64,000 nt of DNA. It comes from Williamsia limnetica. GTDB taxonomy: Bacteria > Actinomycetota > Actinomycetes > Mycobacteriales > Mycobacteriaceae. The position numbers and the translations under genes were made by a program. Shown in pieces: positions 53,314-62,534 of the stretch. Every line of letters begins with the position of its first letter. Positions within the stretch are counted from its first letter, which is position 1. The notes beneath the pieces are model-generated. The model searched no databases. It worked only from the letters and a program-made list of their open reading frames with translations, and was not told the DNA's origin. The stretch is taken from the NCBI RefSeq assembly GCF_003217475.1, contig NZ_QJSP01000009.1, forward strand, positions 62,001-126,000, written 5' to 3'.

Positions 53314-54753
53314 GTGCGGACTAGGCTCGGCGAGGTGAATCGACGTACCAAAATCGTGTGCACCCTCGGACCGGCCACCGCAACCGACGATCGGGTGCGT
53401 GAACTGGTCGAGAGTGGAATGGACGTGGCGCGGCTGAACTTCAGCCACGGCAAACACCAAGACCACAAGGAGATGTACGACCGGGTCAGGAAGGCGTCCG
53501 ACGTGACGGGACACGCAGTCGGCATCCTCGCCGACCTGCAGGGCCCGAAGATCCGTCTCGGGACTTTCGCTGACGGCCCCGTGCACTGGACCGCAGGCGA
53601 CGAGGTCAGGATCACCGTCGAGGACTGTGCAGGCACCGCCACCCGCGTCTCCACCACCTACAAAGAACTGGCCAACGACGCCCAGCCGGGTGACCGCCTG
53701 CTCGTCGACGACGGAAAGGTCGGACTGACCGTCGTCGAGGTCGACAACAACGACGTGATCTGCACCGTCACAGAAGGCGGCCCGGTCAGCAACAACAAAG
53801 GTGTGTCCCTGCCCGGGATGAACGTCTCGGTGCCTGCGATGTCGGAGAAGGATGTCGCCGACCTCGAGTTCGCGCTGGCCCTCGGAGTGGACCTGATCGC
53901 GCTGTCGTTCGTCCGCTCGCCCGCAGACATCGAACTCGTCCACGAGATCATGGACCGGGTCGGCCGCCGGGTCCCCGTCATCGCCAAACTGGAGAAGCCG
54001 GAGGCCATCGACAACCTCGAAGCGGTGGTCCTGGCCTTCGACGCAGTCATGGTCGCCCGCGGCGATCTCGGCGTCGAACTGCCGCTCGAAGAGGTCCCAC
54101 TCGTCCAGAAGCGCGCCATCCAGATGGCTCGCGAAAATGCCAAACCGGTCATCGTCGCCACCCAGATGCTCGAATCGATGATCGAGAACTCACGCCCCAC
54201 CCGCGCCGAGGCCTCCGACGTCGCCAACGCCGTCCTCGACGGTGCCGACGCAGTCATGCTGTCCGGGGAAACCTCCGTCGGCAAGTACGTCATGGAGACC
54301 GTGCAGACCATGGCCAGGATCGTGAAGGCCGTCGAGAACGGGACCCGCGACGTGCCACCGCTCAGCCACGTCCCTCGCACCAAGCGCGGCATCATCTCCT
54401 ACGCCGCCCGCGACATCGGCGAGCGTCTCGACGCCAAGGCCCTGGTGGCGTTCACCCAGTCCGGCGACACCGTTCGACGCCTGGCCCGCCTCCACACGCG
54501 GCTTCCCCTGCTCGCGTTCACGCCGCTGCCCGAGGTGCGCAGTCAACTCGCCATGAGCTGGGGAACGGAGACCTTCATCGTGCCGCGCGTGGAATCGACC
54601 GACGAGATGATCAAACAGGTCGACGCCTCACTGCTCGAGATCGGCCGCCTCAAAGTCGGCGACCAGGTGGTCATCGTGGCCGGCGCCCCTCCCGGAACCG
54701 TCGGCACGACCAACCTGATCCATGTCCACAGGATCGGTGAGGACGACCACTGA
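53314..54753 (+). CDS. pyk: Pyruvate kinase
   Basis: A 479-residue enzyme that converts phosphoenolpyruvate and ADP to pyruvate and ATP. Signatures are RRTKIVCTLGPAT, GMDVARLNFSHG, PVIAKLEKPEAIDNL with the catalytic Lys, MVARGDLGVELP and VIVATQMLESMIENSRPTRA. GTG at 53314 has GGAGAGGA 6 nt upstream. The start by comparison with M. tuberculosis PykA would be GTG at 53335 (472 residues), which has no ribosome site. A longer frame from 53278 is unlikely. Confidence 0.96.
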   Translation: MRTRLGEVNRRTKIVCTLGPATATDDRVRELVESGMDVARLNFSHGKHQDHKEMYDRVRKASDVTGHAVGILADLQGPKIRLGTFADGPVHWTAGDEVRITVEDCAGTATRVSTTYKELANDAQPGDRLLVDDGKVGLTVVEVDNNDVICTVTEGGPVSNNKGVSLPGMNVSVPAMSEKDVADLEFALALGVDLIALSFVRSPADIELVHEIMDRVGRRVPVIAKLEKPEAIDNLEAVVLAFDAVMVARGDLGVELPLEEVPLVQKRAIQMARENAKPVIVATQMLESMIENSRPTRAEASDVANAVLDGADAVMLSGETSVGKYVMETVQTMARIVKAVENGTRDVPPLSHVPRTKRGIISYAARDIGERLDAKALVAFTQSGDTVRRLARLHTRLPLLAFTPLPEVRSQLAMSWGTETFIVPRVESTDEMIKQVDASLLEIGRLKVGDQVVIVAGAPPGTVGTTNLIHVHRIGEDDH

Positions 54754-54904
54754 TTTTTGCTCGCTCCGCTCGCTTTGTCGGTGTGGCCATCAGGCGGTAG
54801 TTCTTCCCTTCTCCTCACCTCGCTAGCGCTCGCTCGTCGGCAGTCCAGAACCACCGCGGCCACACCTCCCAGGTCTTCGCATCGCTGCGCTCGCTCAGAC
54901 CTCC

Positions 54905-55030
54905 GTCGAGCGGGCCGATACTGCCGTCGAGTGGGCCGAAACAGGCGTCGAGCGGGCCGATACTGCCGTCGAGTGGGCCGAAACTGGCGTCGAGCGGGCC
55001 GTTACTGCCGTCGAGTGGGCCATCAGGCTC
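54905..55030. repeat. Six 21-bp tandem units in an alternating A/B pattern
   Basis: Six head-to-tail units start at 54905, 54926, 54947, 54968, 54989 and 55010. Odd units carry GTCGAGCGGGCCG and even units GTCGAGTGGGCC, so the true period is 42 bp in three copies. The last unit diverges after its first 12 bases. Because 21 is a multiple of three, the block stays open in several frames; on the minus strand it reads GPLD-G/A-S/C-x heptads. There are no spacers, so it is not a CRISPR array. Confidence 0.92.
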
Positions 55031-55069
55031 CAGGCGGGTAGGTCGGCGCGGGGGTCGCGTGTCGTCCTC

Positions 55070-55081
55070 TACAGTTTTGCT
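55070..55081 (+). promoter_or_regulatory. Probable tesB promoter (-10), leaderless start
   Basis: TACAGT at 55070-55075 fits an actinobacterial -10 element. The tesB GTG begins 6 nt after it, and there is no ribosome site, so transcription probably starts at the GTG itself. Confidence 0.45.
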
Positions 55082-55963
55082 GTGACTGAAGCCCCCGGTA
55101 CGACGTCTGATCTGAACAAGCTGCTCGCACTCTTCGATCTGGAGGAGCCCGAACCCGACCTCTTCATCGGGCTCCATCCCACCGAGGTCGGGGCCCGCAC
55201 GTTCGGAGGCCAGTTGCTGAGCCAAGGAGTGGTGGCCGCCGGCCGCAGCGTGCCGCGCCCGACCCCCGTGCACGCGCTCAACGCGCACTTCATCCGCGGC
55301 GGGGACGTCTCCAAACCGATCGAGTACCACGTCACCCGGCTGCGCGACGGCAAGCCGTTCGCGAACCGACTCGTGAACGCCATGCAGGACGGCGAAGAGA
55401 TCTTCTCGATGCTCGTCGCGTTCCAGGACAACAAGGCCGGCCTGGAGCATTCGGTCCAGAGCCCGGACGTCGCGTACCCCGAAGACCTGCCGCCGCTCGG
55501 TGAGCACTTCAAGGGCTTCGAAGATCGCATCGCGTTGTTCGTGAACGCCATGCATCCCATCGACATCCGCTTCGCCAACGACCCCACCTGGAAAGCGCGG
55601 GAGTCAGGGGAGCGGCTCGAGCACAACAGGGTCTGGATGCGAACCGACGGACAGATGCCCGACGACCCGCTGATGCACATAGCGGCGCTCTGCTACGCCT
55701 CCGACACCACGGTGCTCGACTCGATCATCACGACCCACGGATTGTCCTGGGGCATCGACCGTCTGTTCGCCGCGACCGTGAACCACTCGATGTGGTTCCA
55801 CCGCGACTTCAGATTCGACGAATGGTTGTTGTACGCAACAGAGTCACCCGTCGCTGCCGGCTCGCGTGGCCTGGGCACCGGCCGGTTCTTCACCCGCGAA
55901 GGTCTGCTGGCGACGACCGTCGTGCAAGAAGCGCTGATCAAATACTTCCCGCCGAAGAAGTGA
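55082..55963 (+). CDS. tesB: Acyl-CoA thioesterase II (TesB family)
   Basis: A 293-residue double hot-dog protein that hydrolyses medium- and long-chain acyl-CoA. Family marks include RTFGGQLLSQGVVAAGRSV with RPTPVHALNAHFIRGGD after it, the YASDTTVLDS segment, LDHSMWFH-like VNHSMWFHRDFRFDEWLLY, and SRGLGTGRFFTREGLL. M. tuberculosis has tesB1 next to pykA in the same order. GTG at 55082 is likely leaderless. Confidence 0.93.
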   Translation: MTEAPGTTSDLNKLLALFDLEEPEPDLFIGLHPTEVGARTFGGQLLSQGVVAAGRSVPRPTPVHALNAHFIRGGDVSKPIEYHVTRLRDGKPFANRLVNAMQDGEEIFSMLVAFQDNKAGLEHSVQSPDVAYPEDLPPLGEHFKGFEDRIALFVNAMHPIDIRFANDPTWKARESGERLEHNRVWMRTDGQMPDDPLMHIAALCYASDTTVLDSIITTHGLSWGIDRLFAATVNHSMWFHRDFRFDEWLLYATESPVAAGSRGLGTGRFFTREGLLATTVVQEALIKYFPPKK

Positions 55964-55986
55964 CCCGATAGGGCAGACTTTCAGCT

Positions 55987-56511
55987 ATGGACACGCAGGC
56001 GGAGTCGGAGCTGAGCAGGTCGGATACGCAACCCGTACTGCAGACGCCGCAATACTGGTTGAGCCCCGGACCTGATCTGGCCCCGCGGACGTGGCAACGG
56101 CGCACGCGCACGCCGATCATCGTGATCAGTTCGATCGCTGCGACCATCCTGGCGGTGATCGCGGTCGGCGCGCTTGCTTTCGGTGTGCAAGAACGCGACT
56201 TCACCGTGGACGGCTCGGTGGTCCTCACCGATCAGCAGTACGAGGTCTCGGCCACCGACATCTGCGGTGGTACCGGCGAGTTCGAGGACGTGCGGGAAGG
56301 CACCCGCGTTCGAGTGCTGGACGAGGACCTCTCGATCCTCGGGCAATCCGTGCTGACGGCACCGGAGTTGTCCGACGGCCGATGCCGACTGCCGTTCTCG
56401 ATCTCGGGCATTCCGGAGAATCGGGCCGGCTATGTGGTCGAGATCGGCACAACGCTGCGCCATGAGGCCGGTGAGTCGAACCTCCAACGCGGGATCGTCA
56501 TCGAACCCTGA
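55987..56511 (+). CDS. Unknown protein with one transmembrane helix
   Basis: A 174-residue protein I do not recognise. A cytoplasmic N-terminus (about residues 1-42) is followed by one helix (about 44-67, IIVISSIAATILAVIAVGAL) and an extracytoplasmic domain of about 105 residues with two cysteines (ATDICGG and GRCRLPF), probably beta-rich and disulfide-bonded. ATG at 55987, 24 nt after tesB. It resembles MSMEG/Rv one-TM exported proteins in layout only. It is convergent with the crotonase gene, with 8 nt between stops. Confidence 0.65.
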   Translation: MDTQAESELSRSDTQPVLQTPQYWLSPGPDLAPRTWQRRTRTPIIVISSIAATILAVIAVGALAFGVQERDFTVDGSVVLTDQQYEVSATDICGGTGEFEDVREGTRVRVLDEDLSILGQSVLTAPELSDGRCRLPFSISGIPENRAGYVVEIGTTLRHEAGESNLQRGIVIEP

Positions 56512-56519
56512 GGCCTGAC

Positions 56520-57401
56520 TCAGATCTCCCGATCCCGGAAGACCGGTGTCTCGCGGCTCATGCCCGCCTTGCGGGCGATCGCATGGTTCTTGCTCCGCAG
56601 CAGACGGAGTTGCAATACCTGCTCGACCGGGAACGAGAAACGTGGGGACCGCGACCACGTCTTCTCGAACAACTTCTTGGTCGACGCCACCGAGTCGGGT
56701 GAGCGGGCGGCGATCTTCTCGATCAACGCGAGCGCTTCGGCGTGCGGATCGTCGGCGACCCCGGTCACCAGGCCGATCTCCTTCGCGTGAGCGGCCGAAA
56801 ACATCTCACCGGTCATCGTGAGCCGTTTGGCGGTGTCGATACCGGTGAGCTGTGACAACGCTGCCGATGCCGACATGTCGGGGATCAGACCCCACTTGGC
56901 CTCGAGGATGGAGAAGTCGGCGTCGGGGGTGGTGAACCGGAAGTCGGCGCCGAGGGCGATCTGCAGGCCACCGCCGTAGCAATGTCCGTGGACGACCGCG
57001 ATCACCGGGACGGGCACCCGGCGCCAGTGCCAAGCCGGATTCTGAAAACCGTTGGAGCCCTGCAGCAAATTGGGTACGAAGGTGCGCAGGATGCTCTTCT
57101 GTTTGCCCGCGAGGCTGCCGAAATCGAGGCCGGCGCTGAATGACTTCCCGGCGCCACTGATGATCACCGCGCGTAGCGTCCGATCCTTGGCTGCCTGCTT
57201 CGCGGCCCGGGTGAGACCGGCGAGCAGGGGCAGCGTGAGGGCATTGTGCTTGTCGGGCCGGTTGAGCTGGACATGCGCGATCGGCCCGACCGAGGTGTGC
57301 TCAACGCGGTACGTCACGGAGTCGTCGGCGGCCGGGCTGCCGTGTGGATCGGCGGCGAGCGTCAGCGGTGCAGGTGCGGAAACGCCATCGGTCGCTGGCA
57401 T
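56520..57401 (-). CDS. Enoyl-CoA hydratase/isomerase (crotonase) family protein
   Basis: A 293-residue crotonase. The CoA-binding start is AHVQLNRPDKHNALTLPLL, the oxyanion-hole segments are SGAGKSFSAGLDFGSL and HGHCYGGGLQIALGADFRF, and SILEAKWGLIPDMSASAALSQ covers the catalytic loop, where Asp stands in the position after Pro, as in several isomerase-type members. Substrate is not predictable. ATG at 57401 has AAGGAG 6 nt upstream. A disordered N-terminus of about 25 residues precedes the domain. Confidence 0.87.
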   Translation of the reverse strand: MPATDGVSAPAPLTLAADPHGSPAADDSVTYRVEHTSVGPIAHVQLNRPDKHNALTLPLLAGLTRAAKQAAKDRTLRAVIISGAGKSFSAGLDFGSLAGKQKSILRTFVPNLLQGSNGFQNPAWHWRRVPVPVIAVVHGHCYGGGLQIALGADFRFTTPDADFSILEAKWGLIPDMSASAALSQLTGIDTAKRLTMTGEMFSAAHAKEIGLVTGVADDPHAEALALIEKIAARSPDSVASTKKLFEKTWSRSPRFSFPVEQVLQLRLLRSKNHAIARKAGMSRETPVFRDREI

Positions 57402-57493
57402 GTGGGGCTCCTTCAGGTGGGAACAGTCGCTACTACGGTACGCGGGCAGGCCACCTCGACGATGCGCTCGGTCCCTCCCTGGCCCTTGCGGTG

Positions 57494-58159
57494 TCAGGCG
57501 GCCGTGCGACGCTCGTCGACGACGAAGAAGACAAGTGTCACGGCGAGGAATCCGGCGGCGAGCCACACCGCGCGGGCGTCGAACAGTTGCGTTGCGACCG
57601 CGCCGACGAGAGCGCCCACGGCGAATGTTCCGGCGACTCTGGCGTAGGTGGAAAACGCCGACACCGCATCCGCGCGTTTGTCGACCGATGCGGCGTAACC
57701 GTATTCGACCATGTGCATCAGATTGCCGGTGGTGGCAACAGCGAAATATCCGAGGTCGCCGATCGTGCGGAACATCGTGATCGTCATCGCGGTGCAGAAG
57801 GCGATGGGAACGGTCACGTAGGTGTGGGAGACCGAGGTGGGTACGAACCCGACCACGGCGAGCACGAGGGCCTGGAGGCCGATCGTCCACCGGATCGGAT
57901 GAGCGAGCAGGTGATCGACTCGACCGGATTTGATGTGGACGGCCAAGATCACACCGAGCAAGAACGCCAGGACCGGCCACAGATGCAGGAGTGCCTGCGC
58001 CCAGTGGCGGTCGGACAACCCGATCCCCATCAGGATCACATTCGCCGTCTGGACGTTGGCGAACACGCCTCCACGAACGAGGAACGTGTACGAGTCGAGG
58101 AATCCACTCGCCAAGGTGATCAGCAGTGCGAACCGTAGGGTTGTCGTCGTCTTCTGCAC
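57494..58159 (-). CDS. DUF1275 (YoaK-type) membrane protein
   Basis: A 221-residue membrane protein with six predicted helices. SGFLDSYTFLVRGGVFANVQTANV, close to the N-terminus, and a second GNLMH segment are typical of the DUF1275/YoaK family, whose function is unknown. GTG at 58159 is the apparent start. It lies 92 nt upstream of the crotonase gene on the same strand, perhaps co-transcribed. Confidence 0.85.
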   Translation of the reverse strand: MQKTTTTLRFALLITLASGFLDSYTFLVRGGVFANVQTANVILMGIGLSDRHWAQALLHLWPVLAFLLGVILAVHIKSGRVDHLLAHPIRWTIGLQALVLAVVGFVPTSVSHTYVTVPIAFCTAMTITMFRTIGDLGYFAVATTGNLMHMVEYGYAASVDKRADAVSAFSTYARVAGTFAVGALVGAVATQLFDARAVWLAAGFLAVTLVFFVVDERRTAA

Positions 58160-58410
58160 TGGGCACTTTCAATGGAAACGGTTGGTGTGGGCGATGTTAC
58201 GGGCGACGTGATGGCCAGGGTCGGCATTTCGGCTGCCGACGTGTCGTGTCGCTGTCCACCAAACCTCTGTTCTCGCCCGGGTAACCCACCGAATTCGCCC
58301 CGCGGAAGGTGAACCGGGGATAGGTTCTCGGATACACGCATGTCCGATTTCTCGTTGCCGGGGGCGTGCCGCATTGAGACTTGTCGACACCATTCGTCAG
58401 GAGTTCACCG
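58160..58410. other. Intergenic region between divergent DUF1275 and acyl-CoA synthetase genes
   Basis: This 251-bp region should hold both promoters. One small palindrome is visible: GTCGGCA at 58220-58226 with TGCCGAC at 58234-58240 around TTTCGGC, possibly an operator. I see no gene in it. Confidence 0.4.
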
Positions 58411-60249
58411 ATGAACCCGAACACCACGCAGACCGTCTTTCACCACCCGTCCGGAGTGGCCGTTCACACCACCGCGGAGGCGTTTCAGCACACCGCGAAA
58501 ATGCATCCGGATCGCGTCGCGTTGCGAACCCCCGGGGGTGTCCAGGAGATCACGTGGCGCGAGTACGCCGCGCGAGTGGAGTCGATCGCCTTGGGGCTGG
58601 TGAGCCTCGGCGTCAAACGCGGCGACACGGTCGGCCTGATGCTGACCAACCGGCCCGAGTTCCACCTCGTCGACACCGCCATCGTGCACCTCGGCGCGAT
58701 CCCGTTCTCGGTGTACAACACCAGTGCGCCGGAGCAGCTCGCGTATCTCTTCGGCGACGCGGCCAATCGAATCGTCGTCACCGAACAGGTCTTCCTGCCC
58801 GCGATCCGGGCGTCCGGTGCCGAACTCGAGCACATCATCACCGTCGACGGTCCCGCCGAAGGTGCCATCGAGCTGCGCGCTGTCGAGACCGATCCCGATA
58901 CGGAGTTCGACTTCCAGGCGTCGTGGCGAGCGGTGGAACCCGACGACCTCGTCACGTTGATCTACACGTCGGGGACGACGGGGCCGCCCAAAGGGGTGGA
59001 GATCACCCACCGCAACGTGATCGCGGCCGCTGAATCGGTATCCGCAGACCTTGACACCGGATTCGACGATCGGATCATCTCGTATCTACCGGCCGCGCAC
59101 ATCGCGGACCGGGTCTCCTCGCACGGTGCAAATCAGTTGCGCGGAATACAGATAACCTCGGTTGCCGACCCGCGCGAGTTCGCTGCGGCCCTCCCCGATG
59201 TGCGGCCGACGGTGTTCTTCGGCGTTCCGAGGGTGTGGCAGAAGATCAAGGCGGGTATCGAAGCCAAGGTCGCCGAGGAGACGAGCCCGGTCAAGTCGAA
59301 GCTCGCGGCGTGGGCGCTCGACGTCGCCGCGCGGGCCGCGAGAACTGACCTGTCTGGCCGTCCTCGGGGCCGTGCCCTGCAGGTGCAGTACCAGTTGGCG
59401 GACCGGCTCGTGTTGTCGAAGGTGCGCGCGGCGCTGGGGCTCGACGAACTGAAGCTGGCGATATCAGGTGCTGCGTCGATTCCTGCGGAGGTCATCGAGT
59501 TCTTCGTAGGGCTGGGGATCCCCGTCATCGAGGTGTGGGGTCTGAGTGAGACCACCGGCGCGGCAACGAAGACCACCGTGGACAACCTGAAGGTGGGTAC
59601 GGTCGGCAAACCAGTCGAGGGTGTCGAGATCAAACTGGCCGAGGACGGTGAAGTACTCGTCCGTGCGCCGATCGTCATGCGCGGATACCGCAACAAGCCG
59701 GACAAGACGGCAGACGCCATCGATGCCGACGGCTGGTTCGCGACGGGCGATGTCGGCACCATCGATGCCGAAGGCAACTTGACGATCGTTGATCGAAAGA
59801 AAGAGCTCATCATCAACGAGTCCGGGAAGAACATGGCTCCGAGCACCATCGAGAATGCTGTGAAGGCGAACTCATCGCTCGCCAGTCAGGTGGTGGCGGT
59901 CGGTGACGACAAGCCGTACATCACCGCACTCATCGTGCTCGACCCCGACGTCGTTGCGCTTCGTGCAAAAGCCCTGGGCATCCCGGACGCCCAGATCGCG
60001 GATCTCGCAGCCAACCCGGAGATCATCGACGAGGTGACGTTGTCGGTGAAGGCCGGCAACGCCAGGCTGTCGCGGGTCGAGCAGGTCAAGCGGTTCGTCA
60101 TCGTTCCGGAGGCGTGGGATCCCGGAGGAGACGAATTGACTCCGACGATGAAATTGCGGCGCAAGCCGATCGCGAGCAAGTACGCGCAGACCATCCTCGA
60201 TCTGTATTCGACGCCTGCAGGTCAGGGCGTCGTCGATCTCGGCATCTGA
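58411..60249 (+). CDS. Long-chain fatty-acid-CoA ligase (FadD15-like)
   Basis: A 612-residue AMP-forming acyl-CoA synthetase. The P-loop is LIYTSGTTGPPKGVE (about residues 187-201), followed by the FGVPRVWQKIKAGIEAKV helix typical of long-chain synthetases, VWGLSETTGAAT, DGWFATGDVGTID and the C-terminal hinge IVDRKKELIINESGKNMAP. ATG at 58411 has AGGAG 7 nt upstream, which decides it over GTG 58381. It activates fatty acids for degradation or lipid synthesis. M. tuberculosis FadD15 is the closest protein I can recall. Confidence 0.93.
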   Translation: MNPNTTQTVFHHPSGVAVHTTAEAFQHTAKMHPDRVALRTPGGVQEITWREYAARVESIALGLVSLGVKRGDTVGLMLTNRPEFHLVDTAIVHLGAIPFSVYNTSAPEQLAYLFGDAANRIVVTEQVFLPAIRASGAELEHIITVDGPAEGAIELRAVETDPDTEFDFQASWRAVEPDDLVTLIYTSGTTGPPKGVEITHRNVIAAAESVSADLDTGFDDRIISYLPAAHIADRVSSHGANQLRGIQITSVADPREFAAALPDVRPTVFFGVPRVWQKIKAGIEAKVAEETSPVKSKLAAWALDVAARAARTDLSGRPRGRALQVQYQLADRLVLSKVRAALGLDELKLAISGAASIPAEVIEFFVGLGIPVIEVWGLSETTGAATKTTVDNLKVGTVGKPVEGVEIKLAEDGEVLVRAPIVMRGYRNKPDKTADAIDADGWFATGDVGTIDAEGNLTIVDRKKELIINESGKNMAPSTIENAVKANSSLASQVVAVGDDKPYITALIVLDPDVVALRAKALGIPDAQIADLAANPEIIDEVTLSVKAGNARLSRVEQVKRFVIVPEAWDPGGDELTPTMKLRRKPIASKYAQTILDLYSTPAGQGVVDLGI

Positions 60250-60293
60250 CCGCCGGGGTGTGAGGTCGGGCCTGCGCGGGAGATGATGCTCTG

Positions 60294-60947
60294 GTGATTG
60301 ATGCATTGGTTTTCGATATGGATGGCGTACTGGTCGACTCCGAGCCGATCTGGGAAGAGGTACGCCGGAGTGTTGTGGCCGACCATGGCGGCACGTGGCT
60401 GCCGGAGGCGCAGACGGCGTTGATGGGGATGAGCACCCCGGAGTGGGCGGCCTATCTGAGTGACGACCTGGGTGTCGGCAAGCCGCCGGCGGAGGTGGCG
60501 ACCATCGTCATCGATCACATGGTGGCCCGCTACGAAGAGCACCTACCGGTGTTGCCGGGTGCCGATGAGGCCGTTCGTCGTTGCGCACGGCGCTGGCCTC
60601 TGGGCCTGGCCAGTTCGTCGCCCCGCCGACTCATCGACGCCGTGCTGGAAGCAGCCGGCTGGACAGACCTGTTCGAGGTCACCGTCTCGACCGAGGAACT
60701 CGACCGCGGCAAGCCCGCGCCGGATGTGTACTTGCATGCCGTCCGGGAGTTGGGCCGAGAACCCGCGGCCTGTGCGGCCATCGAGGATTCGTCGAACGGG
60801 ATGCGATCGGCGACGGCGGCAGGTCTGGTGCTGATTGCTGCGCCGCGCCCCGATTATCCGCCCGCCGAAGACGCTCTGGCCCCGGCCGCGTTGGTGATCG
60901 ACGGAATCGACGCGCTGACGACCGATGCCATAGAGTCACTTCGCTGA
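60294..60947 (+). CDS. HAD-family phosphatase (beta-phosphoglucomutase-like)
   Basis: A 217-residue HAD-IA hydrolase. The nucleophile motif is FDMDGVLVDSEPIW (residues 7-20), motif II is LASSSP, the Lys motif is GKPAPDVYLHA and the metal Asp pair is in IEDSSNGMRSA. The helical cap is inserted after motif I as in phosphoglucomutase-like phosphatases. GTG at 60294. The end overlaps the convergent efflux gene by 12 nt. Substrate unknown. Confidence 0.88.
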   Translation: MIDALVFDMDGVLVDSEPIWEEVRRSVVADHGGTWLPEAQTALMGMSTPEWAAYLSDDLGVGKPPAEVATIVIDHMVARYEEHLPVLPGADEAVRRCARRWPLGLASSSPRRLIDAVLEAAGWTDLFEVTVSTEELDRGKPAPDVYLHAVRELGREPAACAAIEDSSNGMRSATAAGLVLIAAPRPDYPPAEDALAPAALVIDGIDALTTDAIESLR

Positions 60948-62504
60948 GTTCAGGACGGCACGTGCAGCCGCCTGCGGTCCTGACGGCGTCCGCAGGCGCA
61001 CGTAGACGAGCACGGCGCTCAGCGCGAGCACGGCCGCGGTCGCGATCGATGCAACGTGCATGCCGGACACGAAGGCGGCATTGGCCGAGTCCGTCAACGC
61101 TGCAGAAGCTTTCATGGGTAGGTCGGCCGCGACCGCTGAAGAGCCGCCGAGAGTCTCCCGTGCCGCTGCCGCAGTCGCAGGGTCCAGGCCGCCGGTGTCG
61201 AGTCCCCGGCGGAAGATCGCCATGACCACACTGCCCAGCACCGCCACACCGAGCGCGACGCCCAGTTCATAGGCCGTTTCGGAGACGGCCGACGCCGCGC
61301 CGGCCCGTTCGGGCTCGACTGCACTCACCACGAGGTCCGACGTCAGGGTCAAGGCGATTCCGACTCCGATACCGACCAGCACGAAACCGGCGATGAACAG
61401 GCCGAGGCCATCGTCGGTACCCAGCCCGATGAGCAGTAGTGCACCCACCGCCGACACGGCCAGCCCACATGCCAGGACCGTGCCGGCCGGCCACACCCGG
61501 ACGAGATAGGCCGCACCCAGGGAAGCGGCGGCGCTTGCCGCAGTGCCCGGCAGCAAAACGAGGCCTGCCTCCAGCGGGCTGCAGCCCAGAACCTGCTGCA
61601 AGTACTGCGACCCGAAGAACAACACACCGGACAGGGCGAAGATCGACAGGAAATTGGTGAAGACCGCGGCCGAGAAGTCGGCTCTCTGGAAAAGCTTGAG
61701 GTCGATCATCGGTGCGTCGAGGATCCGCTGCCGTCGAATGAACAGGACGCCGGCCACAACTCCGACAAGCGCCGCGAACAGATCCGTCAGGCTCGGCCCG
61801 TGTGCCGCCGCCTCTTTCACGGCGTAGACGATCGGCACCAACGCCAGCATCGACAGCCCCGAGCTCGGCAGGTCGAACTTGCCCGGACTCGGATCCCTGG
61901 ACTCCGGGATGACCAGAGGGCCCAGAAGAATCAGCGCGGCCATGAGGGGGAGATTGATCAGGAACACAGAACCCCACCAGAAGTGCTCGAGCAGCCATCC
62001 GCCGAGGAGCGGGCCGCCTGCCGCACCCCCTCCTGCCATCGCGCTCCACACCCCGATGGCGGTGACGCGTTGGCGCGGGTCTTTGAAGATGGTGCGGATC
62101 AAGCCGAGCGTCGCAGGCATCAGGGTTGCACCCGAAATGCCCTGCAGGACCCGGGCGGCGATGAGCATCTCAGCGCTGACGGCACACGCCGCGAGCAGGG
62201 AGGCGATGCCGAATCCAGCGGCACCGATCAAGAGCAGACGGCGCCGGCCGATGCGATCGCCGAGGTTGCCCATGGTGATGAGCAGTCCGGCCACGGCGAA
62301 CGAGTAGACGTCGATGATCCAGAGGAGTTGTGTGCTGGTCGGCTCGAGATCGGCGCTGAGGAACGGTAGGGCGATATCGAGCACCGTCGCATCGATGGCG
62401 ATGAGGAGAACGGCGAACGCGAGCACGACGAGCCCCAGCCACTCCTTGGGCCCTGCGGTCTCTCGATCGATGTGCTGCGTTCGGGGCATGTGCAACCCAC
62501 TCAC
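60936..62504 (-). CDS. MFS multidrug efflux transporter, DHA2 (14-TM) family
   Basis: A 522-residue transporter with about 14 helices. Helix 1 has IAIDATVLDIALPFL, motif A is GNLGDRIGRRRLLL and motif C is MAGGGAAGGPLLGGWLL. GTG at 62504 is preferred because AAAGGAG ends 8 nt upstream; ATG at 62489 has no site. It is divergent from a tetR gene with two operator-like palindromes between, so it is probably a TetR-controlled drug pump. It is unrelated to the pump at 26825 beyond the family. Confidence 0.88.
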   Translation of the reverse strand: MSGLHMPRTQHIDRETAGPKEWLGLVVLAFAVLLIAIDATVLDIALPFLSADLEPTSTQLLWIIDVYSFAVAGLLITMGNLGDRIGRRRLLLIGAAGFGIASLLAACAVSAEMLIAARVLQGISGATLMPATLGLIRTIFKDPRQRVTAIGVWSAMAGGGAAGGPLLGGWLLEHFWWGSVFLINLPLMAALILLGPLVIPESRDPSPGKFDLPSSGLSMLALVPIVYAVKEAAAHGPSLTDLFAALVGVVAGVLFIRRQRILDAPMIDLKLFQRADFSAAVFTNFLSIFALSGVLFFGSQYLQQVLGCSPLEAGLVLLPGTAASAAASLGAAYLVRVWPAGTVLACGLAVSAVGALLLIGLGTDDGLGLFIAGFVLVGIGVGIALTLTSDLVVSAVEPERAGAASAVSETAYELGVALGVAVLGSVVMAIFRRGLDTGGLDPATAAAARETLGGSSAVAADLPMKASAALTDSANAAFVSGMHVASIATAAVLALSAVLVYVRLRTPSGPQAAARAVLNSAK

Positions 62505-62534
62505 GACACGTGCTCCTTTGCTCGGCCCGAAAAA

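Larger units (their letters stand above)
54754..55081. other. 328-bp non-coding stretch between pyk and tesB
   Basis: No convincing gene lies here. The first part contains GC-rich CTCGCTCCGCTCGC-type sequence, a spaced inverted repeat (GGTGTGGCC at 54780 and GGCCACACC at 54858) and a small hairpin candidate (AGGTCT at 54871 with AGACCT at 54897) that could end pyk transcription. The second part is the 21-bp tandem repeat block, followed by the tesB promoter. Confidence 0.7.

Noticed and set aside
54905-55030. CRISPR array
   Set aside because: Units are contiguous 21-mers without spacers and there are no cas genes.
54815-55555. Minus-strand protein with GPLD heptad repeats
   Set aside because: Most of it is antisense to tesB, and the repeat part is open only because the 21-bp period is a multiple of three. 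Kept only as a question in the repeat finding.
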